Source of the DNA: Spartobacteria bacterium
Lineage (GTDB): Bacteria; Verrucomicrobiota; Verrucomicrobiia; Chthoniobacterales; UBA10450
Length of the DNA: 64,000 nucleotides
Assembly: GCA_003167365.1 (NCBI GenBank)
Contig: PMTM01000006.1
Span: 1 to 64,000 of the forward strand
Reading direction: 5' to 3'
The position numbers were made by a program, and so were the translations under genes. The notes under the pieces were generated by a model. That model saw only the letters and a program-made list of their open reading frames with translations, made no database searches and was not told the DNA's origin. This document shows positions 53,351-61,664 of the stretch, one piece after another. The first letter of the stretch is position 1. The number at the start of each line of letters is the position of its first letter.

Positions 53351-54925
53351 TTACGCCGTGACGTTCACGACGATTTTGTGAAACCCGGTCACGCCTGATT
53401 TGAATGGACGATCTTGGTCCCATTCTTGCACTTCGCCTTCGCCGTCAGTCGCGCGAACTACGATCGTGTAATCACCGGGTTGGTCCGGCATCCATCCTCC
53501 GTGCGCGCTCCAGAGCGACCACGCGAGATCGCCGCCGGCATAATAAATATCTGCGTCTCGCCAGGTTTTTCCATCGTCGAAACTGAGCTCGACGCGCGAG
53601 ATGCCGCGATCGCCGCCAAACGCGACGCCTTTGATTTCAATCGGGCCAGTCAGTTTGCTGAGCGAAAATTGTGCGTTGCGGTCTGGCACATCGATGCGGG
53701 AGCGCGTCGGGACGATAAAATCCGGACCCCAGCCTTGTGTTTCGTAGAAACCTTTTACATCCGCGGTCGTGACTTCGATGCGGGTGAGCCATTTTACGTG
53801 CTTCTCGCCGAAATATCCCGGAACAACCACACGCGCGGGATAGCCGTGCCGGTGCGCCAGGGGCTCGCCATTCATTTCGTAGGCGATGATCGTCGTCGGC
53901 TCCATCGCCTTTTCGAGCGAGATGGTGTCGGTATAATTATCGACGCCGTGCAACCGAACTCGCGCCGCACTGGAAAGCGGTGCCGCGGGATCGAGCAGAT
54001 CGTGCATTGGCACGCCTTTCCAGACGGCGTTACTCATTAACCCCGCGTCGAGCCCGTTACTGATGCACATCAATGTCGTTTCCTGCTCGATCGGATTGAT
54101 CGCCTTAAAATCGTCGAAGCGATAAGTGGTCGGATTTTCGACGAGTCCGTTCACTTCCAAATGCCAAAGCGCAACATTTACCTGCGGATCGATCACGTTC
54201 TTCGTCACACAATAAAATTGATCGTTCGGTGTAATCGCCTGAACGATGCGGCCTTTGTATTGCGTCCCGTCATAACTGAACGAGGCGGCGCGATAAAGTT
54301 TGTGCATCAGACCTGCACCACCGCCGGCGACGATCAAACCAAGTCCACTCAAAACAAAAGCGCGTCGTCCAATCACCGGAGTGAATTCGCCCACTTCATC
54401 GGCGGTTTTTCTGCCGGCGAGAAATTGAAATCCGGCTACGAGTGTTCGCTCAAAAACGAAAACCGAAAGAGCGAATCCAACCAGCGTTACTAGGCGTGCC
54501 GCCTCGATCGGCAATCCGCGATAACTCGTTCCGAGCACCGGCCAGAGGGCAATCGCAACCGCGACGATCGGCAGCAAGACGAAGATGCTCATCGTGGTGC
54601 CAGGGGCGCGGCGAATTGGATCGCGTCGCATCATCAATCCAAAAACTGCGCCACCGAGAGCACCGACGAGAAGCTGACCGGCGATCGTCGATCCGACGCC
54701 GAGCTGCTTCAAATGATTGTACCCGCCGACTCTTCCCATGATGGAAAGAAACGGTTCCGGTGGAATGAAAATCGAAAGTCGATCACCGATGATTGCCAGC
54801 GGCGTCGCGACACCGAAACAAGCAAGCAACAACATGACCACCGTCATCGCGATTGCAGCGACAAGTCCGGCGAGTAAACCAGCGGCGGTTGTTTTCCAGC
54901 CGGAGAGTTGGTCAGGTGAACTCAT
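53351..54925 (-). CDS. membrane-anchored molybdopterin oxidoreductase (sulfite oxidase family)
   Basis: 524 residues. The first 190 contain about five membrane helices (LLAGLVAAIAMTVVMLLLACFG, LLVGALGGAVFGLMM and others). Then comes a TAT-like or anchor segment, IGRRAFVLSGLGLIVAGGGAG, followed by the molybdopterin domain: NDQFYCVTKN, LEVNGLVENP, TTLMCISNGLD with the Mo-coordinating Cys, and HRHGYPARVVVPGYFGEKHVKW. A C-terminal Mo-co dimerisation Ig-like domain ends with WDQDRPFKSGVTGFHKI. Fusion of the membrane part to the SUOX fold in one chain replaces separate subunits such as MsrQ. Physiological substrate unknown. Confidence 0.9.
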   Translation of the reverse strand: MSSPDQLSGWKTTAAGLLAGLVAAIAMTVVMLLLACFGVATPLAIIGDRLSIFIPPEPFLSIMGRVGGYNHLKQLGVGSTIAGQLLVGALGGAVFGLMMRRDPIRRAPGTTMSIFVLLPIVAVAIALWPVLGTSYRGLPIEAARLVTLVGFALSVFVFERTLVAGFQFLAGRKTADEVGEFTPVIGRRAFVLSGLGLIVAGGGAGLMHKLYRAASFSYDGTQYKGRIVQAITPNDQFYCVTKNVIDPQVNVALWHLEVNGLVENPTTYRFDDFKAINPIEQETTLMCISNGLDAGLMSNAVWKGVPMHDLLDPAAPLSSAARVRLHGVDNYTDTISLEKAMEPTTIIAYEMNGEPLAHRHGYPARVVVPGYFGEKHVKWLTRIEVTTADVKGFYETQGWGPDFIVPTRSRIDVPDRNAQFSLSKLTGPIEIKGVAFGGDRGISRVELSFDDGKTWRDADIYYAGGDLAWSLWSAHGGWMPDQPGDYTIVVRATDGEGEVQEWDQDRPFKSGVTGFHKIVVNVTA

Positions 54926-54941
54926 GTCAGCAAGGTTTCTT

Positions 54942-54974
54942 AGCCACAGATTACCACGGATGAAACATGGATCG
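54942..54974. repeat. half of the CCACGGATGAA palindromic repeat
   Basis: agccacagattaccacggat then gaaacatggat; only one arm of the element seen whole at 9583-9659. Lies between the molybdopterin oxidoreductase start and the GT2 stop. Confidence 0.55.
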
Positions 54975-55005
54975 AAAAGAAAGAGTCTTGGATTATCTCA
55001 AGTAA

Positions 55006-55692
55006 TCATCTTCCAAACGCTGCTCGCAGAAATGTCACGATGATTCGCGCGCCGGCGACAAAAGTTCCGCGCATTGTGCCGGAAACTTTGGAAACTCCAC
55101 CGGTGCGGCAACGATGATTCACCGGAACTTCGAGAATACGCAAACTGGCACGCGCGGCTTTCATCTGCATCTCCAAATTCCAGCCGTACGTTTCTTCTTT
55201 CATCGATAACTGATCGAGCGCTTCGCGCCGAATCGCGCGAAACGGACACATGTCCGTGTAACGAACGCCGTACAAGATCGACAACAACGCTCCGGCGAGA
55301 CGGCCGGCGAATATCTGCTGGAAATTCATGCTGCCGGATTCGCGTTCCCCGCGCGTCCGCGACCCAATCACAAAATCATGCGTCCCGACGACGATCGGAT
55401 CGACAAGTCGATTCATAAATTCCGGGCAATCGCTTCCATCACCGTCTAGAAACACGACAACCGCGCATTCGGGCGAAAGCGCACGCACTCCGGCCATGCA
55501 CGCGCGCCCATAGCCCGGTCGCGGTTCACTCACCACTCTCGCGCCCGCTTCACGCGCGCGATCCGCAGTTCGATCAGTGCTGCCGTTATCGACCACGATA
55601 ATCTCACGCGGAATTTTCGTCGCTTGAACGGCGCGCGCGACGTCGCCGATCGGTTCTTCTTCGTTCAACGCCGGAATGATGACGGAGATCAT
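55006..55692 (-). CDS. GT2-family glycosyltransferase
   Basis: 228 residues, GT-A fold: ISVIIPALNEEEPIGDV, IIVVDNGSTDRTADRA, RPGYGRACMAGVRAL, VVFLDGDGSDCPEFM (DxD) and a late EVPVNHRCRTGGVSKVSGT. It resembles the DPM1/UgtP-like enzymes acting on polyprenyl phosphate. Start at the ATG at 55692. First of a same-strand cluster by position with the MgtE-like, SDR and TIGR04282 genes, transcribed last. Confidence 0.88.
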   Translation of the reverse strand: MISVIIPALNEEEPIGDVARAVQATKIPREIIVVDNGSTDRTADRAREAGARVVSEPRPGYGRACMAGVRALSPECAVVVFLDGDGSDCPEFMNRLVDPIVVGTHDFVIGSRTRGERESGSMNFQQIFAGRLAGALLSILYGVRYTDMCPFRAIRREALDQLSMKEETYGWNLEMQMKAARASLRILEVPVNHRCRTGGVSKVSGTMRGTFVAGARIIVTFLRAAFGR

Positions 55693-55732
55693 AGTAACGC
55701 AAACGTCTCGCTTGTGATTGATCGGTTCTACT

Positions 55733-56731
55733 TCATCGAAAAACCAACCACGCGCTGGTGAAGTAAAACACGAGCGCAAAAAAATCAGCCAGCGCGAGCG
55801 TAACCGGTCCGGCGGCAATCTTCGGATCGAGTTTCAACCAGTGCAAAAGCGATGGCACGCCCAACCCGAATAGACACGCCGTCACTAGGGACAGCGCGAT
55901 ACTGCCACCGATCACTAATGCGGCACGCGCATCACTCCGCCAAAACCACACGATTGCCGCGACCAAAGCGCCGCACGCGAAACCTAGCAACGCCGCAGTC
56001 ACCACTTCGCGCCGGAAAGCGACCGCGAACCAGCGCCAAGTGAACCGCGCGGAACGTAGCGCCTGGATTGTCACACTCATCGACTGGGTGCTAACGCTTT
56101 CGTTCAGTCCGAGCACCATCGTTAGAAAAAATGCAATCACGAGACTGCGCGCGAGCGTTACTTCAAACAAACCGGCCAGGATCGCGCAAAGCGTTCCGCT
56201 AGCTACGGTCGCGAGCAGCCAAGGGAAGCGATAACGAAAGACGCGCCAGGGCGACGCGTCGCGTACCTCGTCCAAATGAAAACCGAGCGCTTCGAAAAAA
56301 TCGTCACGCACTGCTTCGCTTTCCGTCTCCTCCGTTTCGAGGACGCTTTGCATGAAAACGTCCGTATCAACCACGCCGATCACGTGACGCTCCGCGTTCA
56401 CAATCGGGAACGCGAGAAGCTTGTAGAGCACAAAAAATTCGCAAGCTTCCAGGACTGTTGCCTCCGCGGGCAAAGCGATCACGCGCGGCACCATGATCTC
56501 GCGCAGCAACGTGTTCAGCGTCGCAGTCAGCAAACGCCGCGTCGGAACGACGCCGACCAATCGCTTGCCTTCGTCCACCGCGTAAAAGTAAATAACGCGT
56601 TCGCCCACGCCTTCCTGTCGGATCTTTTCAAGCGCTTTCTCAACGCTGGCGTCGGCTTTGAGCAACGGAAAATCTGCGCGCGCGTAATTCAGCGCTGGCG
56701 CGTTGAAATCAACCCCGGCTGAAATTTTCAT
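55733..56731 (-). CDS. MgtE-type divalent cation transporter with CBS pair
   Basis: 332 residues: two CBS domains (about 20-135; VVPTRRLLTATLNTLLREIM, AFPIVNAERHVIGVVDTDVFMQSV in parts), then five membrane helices of the MgtE channel domain (WLLATVASGTLCAILAG, MVLGLNESVSTQS, KIAAGPVTLALADFFALVFYF). The N-terminal superhelical MgtE_N domain is missing. The pore motif usually read GNAGTQS is LNESVSTQS. Its start overlaps the SDR stop (ATGA), so it is coupled to that gene. Probably a Mg2+ or Co2+ transporter. Confidence 0.85.
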   Translation of the reverse strand: MKISAGVDFNAPALNYARADFPLLKADASVEKALEKIRQEGVGERVIYFYAVDEGKRLVGVVPTRRLLTATLNTLLREIMVPRVIALPAEATVLEACEFFVLYKLLAFPIVNAERHVIGVVDTDVFMQSVLETEETESEAVRDDFFEALGFHLDEVRDASPWRVFRYRFPWLLATVASGTLCAILAGLFEVTLARSLVIAFFLTMVLGLNESVSTQSMSVTIQALRSARFTWRWFAVAFRREVVTAALLGFACGALVAAIVWFWRSDARAALVIGGSIALSLVTACLFGLGVPSLLHWLKLDPKIAAGPVTLALADFFALVFYFTSAWLVFR

Positions 56732-57867
56732 CGCAGCGCGCTTTCCACTTTGTGCACGATTCCCTTATCGCGCAGAATGGCCGCCGCTTCGCTGAAATAA
56801 TCGCGTACGTCGGATTGCGCGCGGATCCAATCGAGATAGCGCGCGATCCCTTCGGCAAGATCGACGTGCGGTTCGTAACCCGCGGCGCGGATCCGTGTCG
56901 TGTCGCTTGTGAGATGCCGCATTTCGCCCGGACGAAATTCGCCGTTCGTCTCCGGTGGGATGTCGATTTTCAGCGCGACGGAAATTTGTCGCGCAATTTC
57001 GCGAATCGTCACACCGCGACCGCTGCCGACGTTCACGGGAAATCCATCCAGCTTGTCGGTTTCCACAGCGAGCAAGTTGGCACGTGCGATGTCTTCGACG
57101 AACGAAAAGTCACGGGTCTGCTCGCCATCTTCGTAAAGCACTGGTGGCAAATTGTTCAGTAAACGTGTGCAGAAGATTGCGATCACGCCGGTATACGGAT
57201 TGAAGATCGATTGTCGCGGTCCATAGGTGCACGAATAGCGCAACGCGACCGTCGGAATTCCCATTTGTTTTCCCCAAAGCAGCACGAGCCTTTCTTGATC
57301 GACTTTTGTCAGACCGTAAACCGTCTCGCCACCGATCGGGGCGCTTTCCTGTGTCGGTGTGCTCTTCGTGACCGCGGCACAAATCGGACAATGAACTTCC
57401 CAATCGCCGAGCCGCAGCTGTTCGATTAGCCGCACATTTGGAAAAACCAATCCGTGCTTCGGACATTCGCCGGCACCTTCGCTGTAAACCGCCTGCGATG
57501 ATGCGACGATGACCTTACGAATCGGCAGGCTTTTCTCGCGAATGACTTCGAGTATTTGCGCTGTGCCGAACGAATTGACGTGCACATATTTGGCGATTTC
57601 CGGCATGTAACCGCCGTAAGCCGCTTGATGAAAGACGACGTCGATCTTGTCGAGCGCGGCCGTGATTGCCTCGCGATTGCGGACATCGCCTTTGATAAAC
57701 TCCGCGGCGGGATTGATCCATGCCGGTTTGCCGCGGCGATGCGTGTTCGGCTCGAGGTTATCCAATACGCGGACTTTCCATCCTTCGCACAGAAGCAGAT
57801 CAGTCACGTGCGAACCGATCAAACCTGCGCCGCCAGTGACGAGGGCGCGTTTCTCGCTCGTGCTCAC
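56728..57867 (-). CDS. extended SDR NAD-dependent epimerase/dehydratase with Cys/His insert
   Basis: 379 residues of the nucleotide-sugar epimerase type: NAD motif VTGGAGLIGSHVTDLL, VVFHQAAYGGYMPEI, the Ser/Tyr/Lys active site as ASSQAVYSEG and ETVYGLTKVDQERL, RYSCTYGPRQ and RDFSFVEDIARA. Between the Ser and the YxxxK is an insert of about 60 residues with CPKHG (about residue 134) and CPIC (about 162), a zinc-knuckle-like CxxH/CxxC arrangement not normal for GalE-like enzymes. Sits upstream of, and coupled to, the MgtE-like gene. Likely acts in surface-sugar synthesis. Confidence 0.87.
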   Translation of the reverse strand: MSTSEKRALVTGGAGLIGSHVTDLLLCEGWKVRVLDNLEPNTHRRGKPAWINPAAEFIKGDVRNREAITAALDKIDVVFHQAAYGGYMPEIAKYVHVNSFGTAQILEVIREKSLPIRKVIVASSQAVYSEGAGECPKHGLVFPNVRLIEQLRLGDWEVHCPICAAVTKSTPTQESAPIGGETVYGLTKVDQERLVLLWGKQMGIPTVALRYSCTYGPRQSIFNPYTGVIAIFCTRLLNNLPPVLYEDGEQTRDFSFVEDIARANLLAVETDKLDGFPVNVGSGRGVTIREIARQISVALKIDIPPETNGEFRPGEMRHLTSDTTRIRAAGYEPHVDLAEGIARYLDWIRAQSDVRDYFSEAAAILRDKGIVHKVESALR

Positions 57868-57872
57868 GTTTT

Positions 57873-57914
57873 GATGTAGAGGCGCGTGTCCTCACGCGCA
57901 AGGTGCCTCTACAC
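57873..57914. repeat. palindromic repeat, GATGTAG type
   Basis: Edges gatgtagagg and cctctacac, with an inner gcgcgtgtcctcacgcgc hairpin. It covers the stop codon of the TIGR04282 gene (57909-57911) and ends six bases before the SDR start. Confidence 0.75.
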
Positions 57915-58679
57915 CGGCCAAATTCGGTCACGGCCTTCGCGCCGAATAATCTCGCTCAAGAACTTTTGCGTATTTGGCGCATTGGCAGGCGTCGATCTCT
58001 GCGTTTTGCTAAGCAGTTCGGCACAAAGTCTGCGCAAGGTCGCGGGGTCATCGACATCAAAATCTGTCGGCAATTTGTGAACGTCGACGCCAACCTCGGC
58101 AGCGCGTTGCATGGTCTGATTGAAAACGTGTTCTGTGCTCCAGTCTATCTCTTCAAAGAACCGCCGGCGCATTTGCTTCAACCCGATCAAATAGTAACCG
58201 CCATCATCTGAAGGGCCGAGCACGATCCTGGCTCCTGGCTTTGCCAGCTCCCTTGCCGCTTCCGCGAAATTTGAAGCCGCAACAGTCGGACTGTCCGAAT
58301 TAATAAGGCAAACAGATTCGAAACCCGCTCCGAACAAATCTTCGGCAGCAAAAATCAGACGCTCGCCAAACATTTGGCCGCGTTGAGGCAGGAGAAAGAA
58401 CTCAACTGGCAAAATATTTTCGTACGCCACTTCAGCGCCATAAGGTGTGTAAATTCCGACGCCACGCGATGACGATTGCTCCGTCGCCGCCGTAATCGAT
58501 CCGGCTAAGTCGCGCAGAAAACAAATATTCAACGCTGCCGCTTCTTCGGTGGTAAGTGGAGGCGTTAGTCGTGTCTTCACTTTCCCCGCTTCCGGCACTT
58601 TGGTCATAATGCCGAGAGCGCAAAGTTTTGGAGTAACGCGGAATCCTGTTTCGGGATCGAGAATATGATGCCGGCTCAT
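57909..58679 (-). CDS. TIGR04282-family (DUF2064) glycosyltransferase-like protein
   Basis: 256 residues, a short GT-A/nucleotidyltransferase-like fold. MTKVPEAGKVKTRLTPPL is the family hallmark, with CLINSDSPTV and GPSDDGGYYLIGL in the middle. These proteins neighbour GT2 and SDR genes in surface-sugar clusters, as here; the reaction is not settled. The final valine codon and stop (gtg tag) come from the GATGTAG palindrome. Confidence 0.87.
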   Translation of the reverse strand: MSRHHILDPETGFRVTPKLCALGIMTKVPEAGKVKTRLTPPLTTEEAAALNICFLRDLAGSITAATEQSSSRGVGIYTPYGAEVAYENILPVEFFLLPQRGQMFGERLIFAAEDLFGAGFESVCLINSDSPTVAASNFAEAARELAKPGARIVLGPSDDGGYYLIGLKQMRRRFFEEIDWSTEHVFNQTMQRAAEVGVDVHKLPTDFDVDDPATLRRLCAELLSKTQRSTPANAPNTQKFLSEIIRREGRDRIWPV

Positions 58680-58967
58680 TTCGAATCGGAGACGAATGTA
58701 ATATGTGACTTATGGAAGCTCCGAAACAAAAGTTATTAGTGTGGCTGATTAATATTCTTTAAAATTTAAAAGCTCTTTCTTCATCTTCATGTTGAGAATA
58801 AGACCAACATCTATCTGGCTGTCACGATGCCAGAAGCTCATAAATTGGTTGTTAATAAGGACCGCTTTAAAATCGATGATCGCGGACGGCGGACAAAACG
58901 AGCCAGCTTATTATGAGTTGTTGGAAGTTGTTGGCTCCTTGCTGAGCCATCCGTTAACAACAAGAAG
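58680..58967. other. AT-rich spacer, no confident gene
   Basis: 288 bases, visibly richer in A and T than the rest of the window, between divergent TIGR04282 and cyclase genes. A 60-codon frame at 58789-58971 overlaps the cyclase start and has no family look. May hold both promoters. Confidence 0.5.
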
Positions 58968-59789
58968 ATGAAACCGAATTTGTTCGGCTGCTTGTTCGGG
59001 CTGCTCGTTACGACAAGGATCGCTTTCGCGGCAGATCCACTATCGCTTTGGCCAATTCAGCAAACGCTTGCTGAAAAGAAGTTTGTCGATCTAACCCATG
59101 AATTTACTCCCGGTATTCCTCACTGGCCGGGGTTCCCAGATGAAAAGCAAAAGACAATTTACTGGTACGACAAACGCCCGGATACCATGGGCTCGGGATT
59201 TTTCGCGGAGGTGTTTACGCTTGTCGGCCAATGGGGCACGCATGTCGATTCTCCGGCACATTTCACGAAAGGCTTGCGCACGGTGGACCAGATCGATCTC
59301 AAGGAAATGATTCTGCCGTTGGTGGTGGTCGATGTACACAACGAGGTTGAAAACAATCCTGACTACACATTACCGGTCGACCGATTAAAGAAATGGGAGA
59401 AAGAGCATGGGCAAATTCCGGTCGGCGCGTTTGTGGCGATGAGGACCGATTGGTCGAAACGCTGGCCCGATGCGGTCAAAATGGAAAACAAAGACGCGAA
59501 AGGGGTCGCTCATTATCCAGGCTGGAGCTTGCCCGCGCTGAAATTCCTCTACGAAGAACGCAAAATCACTGCGTCCGGCCACGAAACTACCGACACCGAT
59601 CCGGGCGAAGCGACAACAAAGGACGATTACTCGCTCGAGACCTATATATTAAGTACAAATCATTATCAGATCGAGCTGCTCGCGAATCTCGATCAGGTTC
59701 CCGAGTCGGGGGCGATCGGCATCATTAGTTTCCCAAAACCGAAAGGCGGCTCCGGTTTCCCGGCGCGCGTGTTTGCGATTCTGCCGTAA
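58968..59789 (+). CDS. exported cyclase-family hydrolase (kynurenine formamidase-like)
   Basis: 273 residues with a signal peptide (MKPNLFGCLFGLLVTTRIAFA). Cyclase-family (PF04199-type) metal hydrolase: VDLTHEFTPGIPHWPG, the metal-binding WGTHVDSPAHF, VAMRTDWSKRW, and GHETTDTDPGEA. Related to arylformamidase/isatin hydrolase; the substrate is unknown and the exported location is unusual for tryptophan catabolism. Confidence 0.88.
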   Translation: MKPNLFGCLFGLLVTTRIAFAADPLSLWPIQQTLAEKKFVDLTHEFTPGIPHWPGFPDEKQKTIYWYDKRPDTMGSGFFAEVFTLVGQWGTHVDSPAHFTKGLRTVDQIDLKEMILPLVVVDVHNEVENNPDYTLPVDRLKKWEKEHGQIPVGAFVAMRTDWSKRWPDAVKMENKDAKGVAHYPGWSLPALKFLYEERKITASGHETTDTDPGEATTKDDYSLETYILSTNHYQIELLANLDQVPESGAIGIISFPKPKGGSGFPARVFAILP

Positions 59790-59831
59790 GTTGTTTGACC
59801 GGCGCGGCGCGCGAAGTTAATCGAAAGCGCG

Positions 59832-61646
59832 ATGGAATTACTCGAAGAATTAGAAAGCAGAATTGTCTGCGGTGATGGCGCGATGGGAACGTTGCTGCTC
59901 GATCGTGGCGTGCCGGTGGATCATTGTCTGGAAGAGCTTTCCGTCAGCGAACCGGATCGGGTCCGTGCGATTCACGAGGAATATATTGCGGCTGGCGCGC
60001 GGGTGATCGAGACCAACACGTTTGGCGCGAACGCGGTTCGCTTGTCGCGATTTGGTTTTGAGAATCGTGTCGTTGAAATAAACAAGGCGGCGGCGCGAAT
60101 CGCGCGTAAGGCTGCGCATGGCAAAGATGTTTGGGTGGCGGGAAGCGTGGGGCCGCTCGGGATCAGCGCGAACGAAGCGGAAGAGCGCGGGATCAATCGC
60201 GCAGACTGTTTCCGTGAGCAGATCGCGGCGCTGCTAGAGGAAGATGTCGATCTCATTTTCTTCGAGACGTTCATGACTTTCGAAGAAATGGAGATCGCGT
60301 TGCGCGCGAGACCGCAAAGCAATTGCACGGTTTTGTCGTTGTTTGCCTGCGAGCCGGAAGGGCGTTTGCAATCCGGGATGCCGCTGGTGGATGCGTTCGC
60401 GCATTGTCGCGAGCTCGGCGCGGCAATCGTCGGCGCGAATTGCCTGAATGGTCCGCACGCCATGGTGCAATTGCTACAAAGACTTCCCGTGGACAATCTG
60501 CTCGCGGCTTACCCGAACGCCGGATATCCGCGTTATACCGAAGGTCGCTACGTTTACCCGACAGATCCGGATTACTTTGCGAACGCGGCGCGAGAGATGG
60601 CGGCGCAAGGCGCGCGATTGATCGGCGGCTGCTGCGGAACGACGCCGTCCCATATCGCGGCCGTAGCGAAAGCGATTGCCGGTCTCACACCGGTGCGATC
60701 GAAGACTATTCGAGTTGTGCAGGAACCGTTGCCGCAGAAAAAAGTCGCGACCCAGGTCGAGGAAAGTTTGCTCGACAAGATCGCAAGCGGGAAACGGGTC
60801 GTCATTTGCGAATTGGATCCGCCGAAGACATTGGTACTCGAGAAATATTTCGCCGGCGCGCAGGCGCTGGTGAAGGCCGGTTGCGATGCGATTACGCTGG
60901 CGGACAATTCGCTCGCGATTTTGCGCATTAGCAATCTGGCGGTCGGCGCGATGTTGAAGGAGCGCTTCGATATCACGCCGCTGCTGCACCTGAGCTGTCG
61001 CGATCGAAATGTGCTCGGATTGCAGAGCGAGCTGCTCGGGATGGCGGCATTAGGCATGCGGCATGTGCTTCCGTTGACGGGCGATCCCGCGCGCGTCGGT
61101 GATCATCCGGGTGCGAAATCGGTTTACGACGTGGCGTCGATCGAGCTGATCTCGATTATCAAACAACTCAACGCTGGATTTAGCCAAGCGGGCAAACCGC
61201 TGAGAGCGAAAACGGATTTTGTGATCGGCTGCACGTTCAATCCGAACGCAAAGAATCTGTACGCGCAAGTGCAACGTCTCGAGCGCAAGGTGGCGGCCGG
61301 CGCGCAATTCGCTATGACCCAACCGGTGTTTGATGTGCGCCTGATCGAGGAAACGCAACGGCGCACACAACATTTGCGCATTCCGATTTTTACCGGCGTG
61401 TGGCCGTTGCTCAGTTCGCGCCAGGCGGAGTTTCTCCATCATGAAGTGCCGGGGATTATTGTTCCGGATGAAGTCCGCGCGCGGCTCGCGTCAGTGGGTG
61501 AAGGAGAGGCGCGCGCGGAGGGAGCGAAAATCGCGGAGCAAATGGTGAGCGCGGCCCTTGCGCATTTTCCGGGTGTCTATTTGATCACGCCGTTTTTGCA
61601 TTATGAGATGACGACTGAGTTAGCGAAATTTGCGCGCAGCATCTGA
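59832..61646 (+). CDS. bifunctional homocysteine S-methyltransferase / methylenetetrahydrofolate reductase
   Basis: 604 residues joining two enzymes. Residues 1-290: betaine/S-methylmethionine-type homocysteine methyltransferase with DGAMGTLLLDRGV, ETNTFGANAVRL, VGANCLNGPHAM (zinc Cys) and GGCCGTTPSHIAAV (zinc Cys pair). Residues about 305-600: MetF-type FAD-dependent reductase: CELDPPKTLVLEKYF, LPLTGDPARVGDHPGAKSVYDV in parts, FAMTQPVFDVRLIEE. Links folate one-carbon flow to methionine synthesis. This fusion is known from Bacillus-type and Verrucomicrobia/Planctomycete genomes. Confidence 0.95.
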   Translation: MELLEELESRIVCGDGAMGTLLLDRGVPVDHCLEELSVSEPDRVRAIHEEYIAAGARVIETNTFGANAVRLSRFGFENRVVEINKAAARIARKAAHGKDVWVAGSVGPLGISANEAEERGINRADCFREQIAALLEEDVDLIFFETFMTFEEMEIALRARPQSNCTVLSLFACEPEGRLQSGMPLVDAFAHCRELGAAIVGANCLNGPHAMVQLLQRLPVDNLLAAYPNAGYPRYTEGRYVYPTDPDYFANAAREMAAQGARLIGGCCGTTPSHIAAVAKAIAGLTPVRSKTIRVVQEPLPQKKVATQVEESLLDKIASGKRVVICELDPPKTLVLEKYFAGAQALVKAGCDAITLADNSLAILRISNLAVGAMLKERFDITPLLHLSCRDRNVLGLQSELLGMAALGMRHVLPLTGDPARVGDHPGAKSVYDVASIELISIIKQLNAGFSQAGKPLRAKTDFVIGCTFNPNAKNLYAQVQRLERKVAAGAQFAMTQPVFDVRLIEETQRRTQHLRIPIFTGVWPLLSSRQAEFLHHEVPGIIVPDEVRARLASVGEGEARAEGAKIAEQMVSAALAHFPGVYLITPFLHYEMTTELAKFARSI

Positions 61647-61664
61647 TGCGCGGAATGTTTCGCG

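Noticed and set aside
58789-58971. 60-codon gene before the cyclase
   Set aside because: It overlaps the signal-peptide start of the cyclase, has no family look and no ribosome-binding site.
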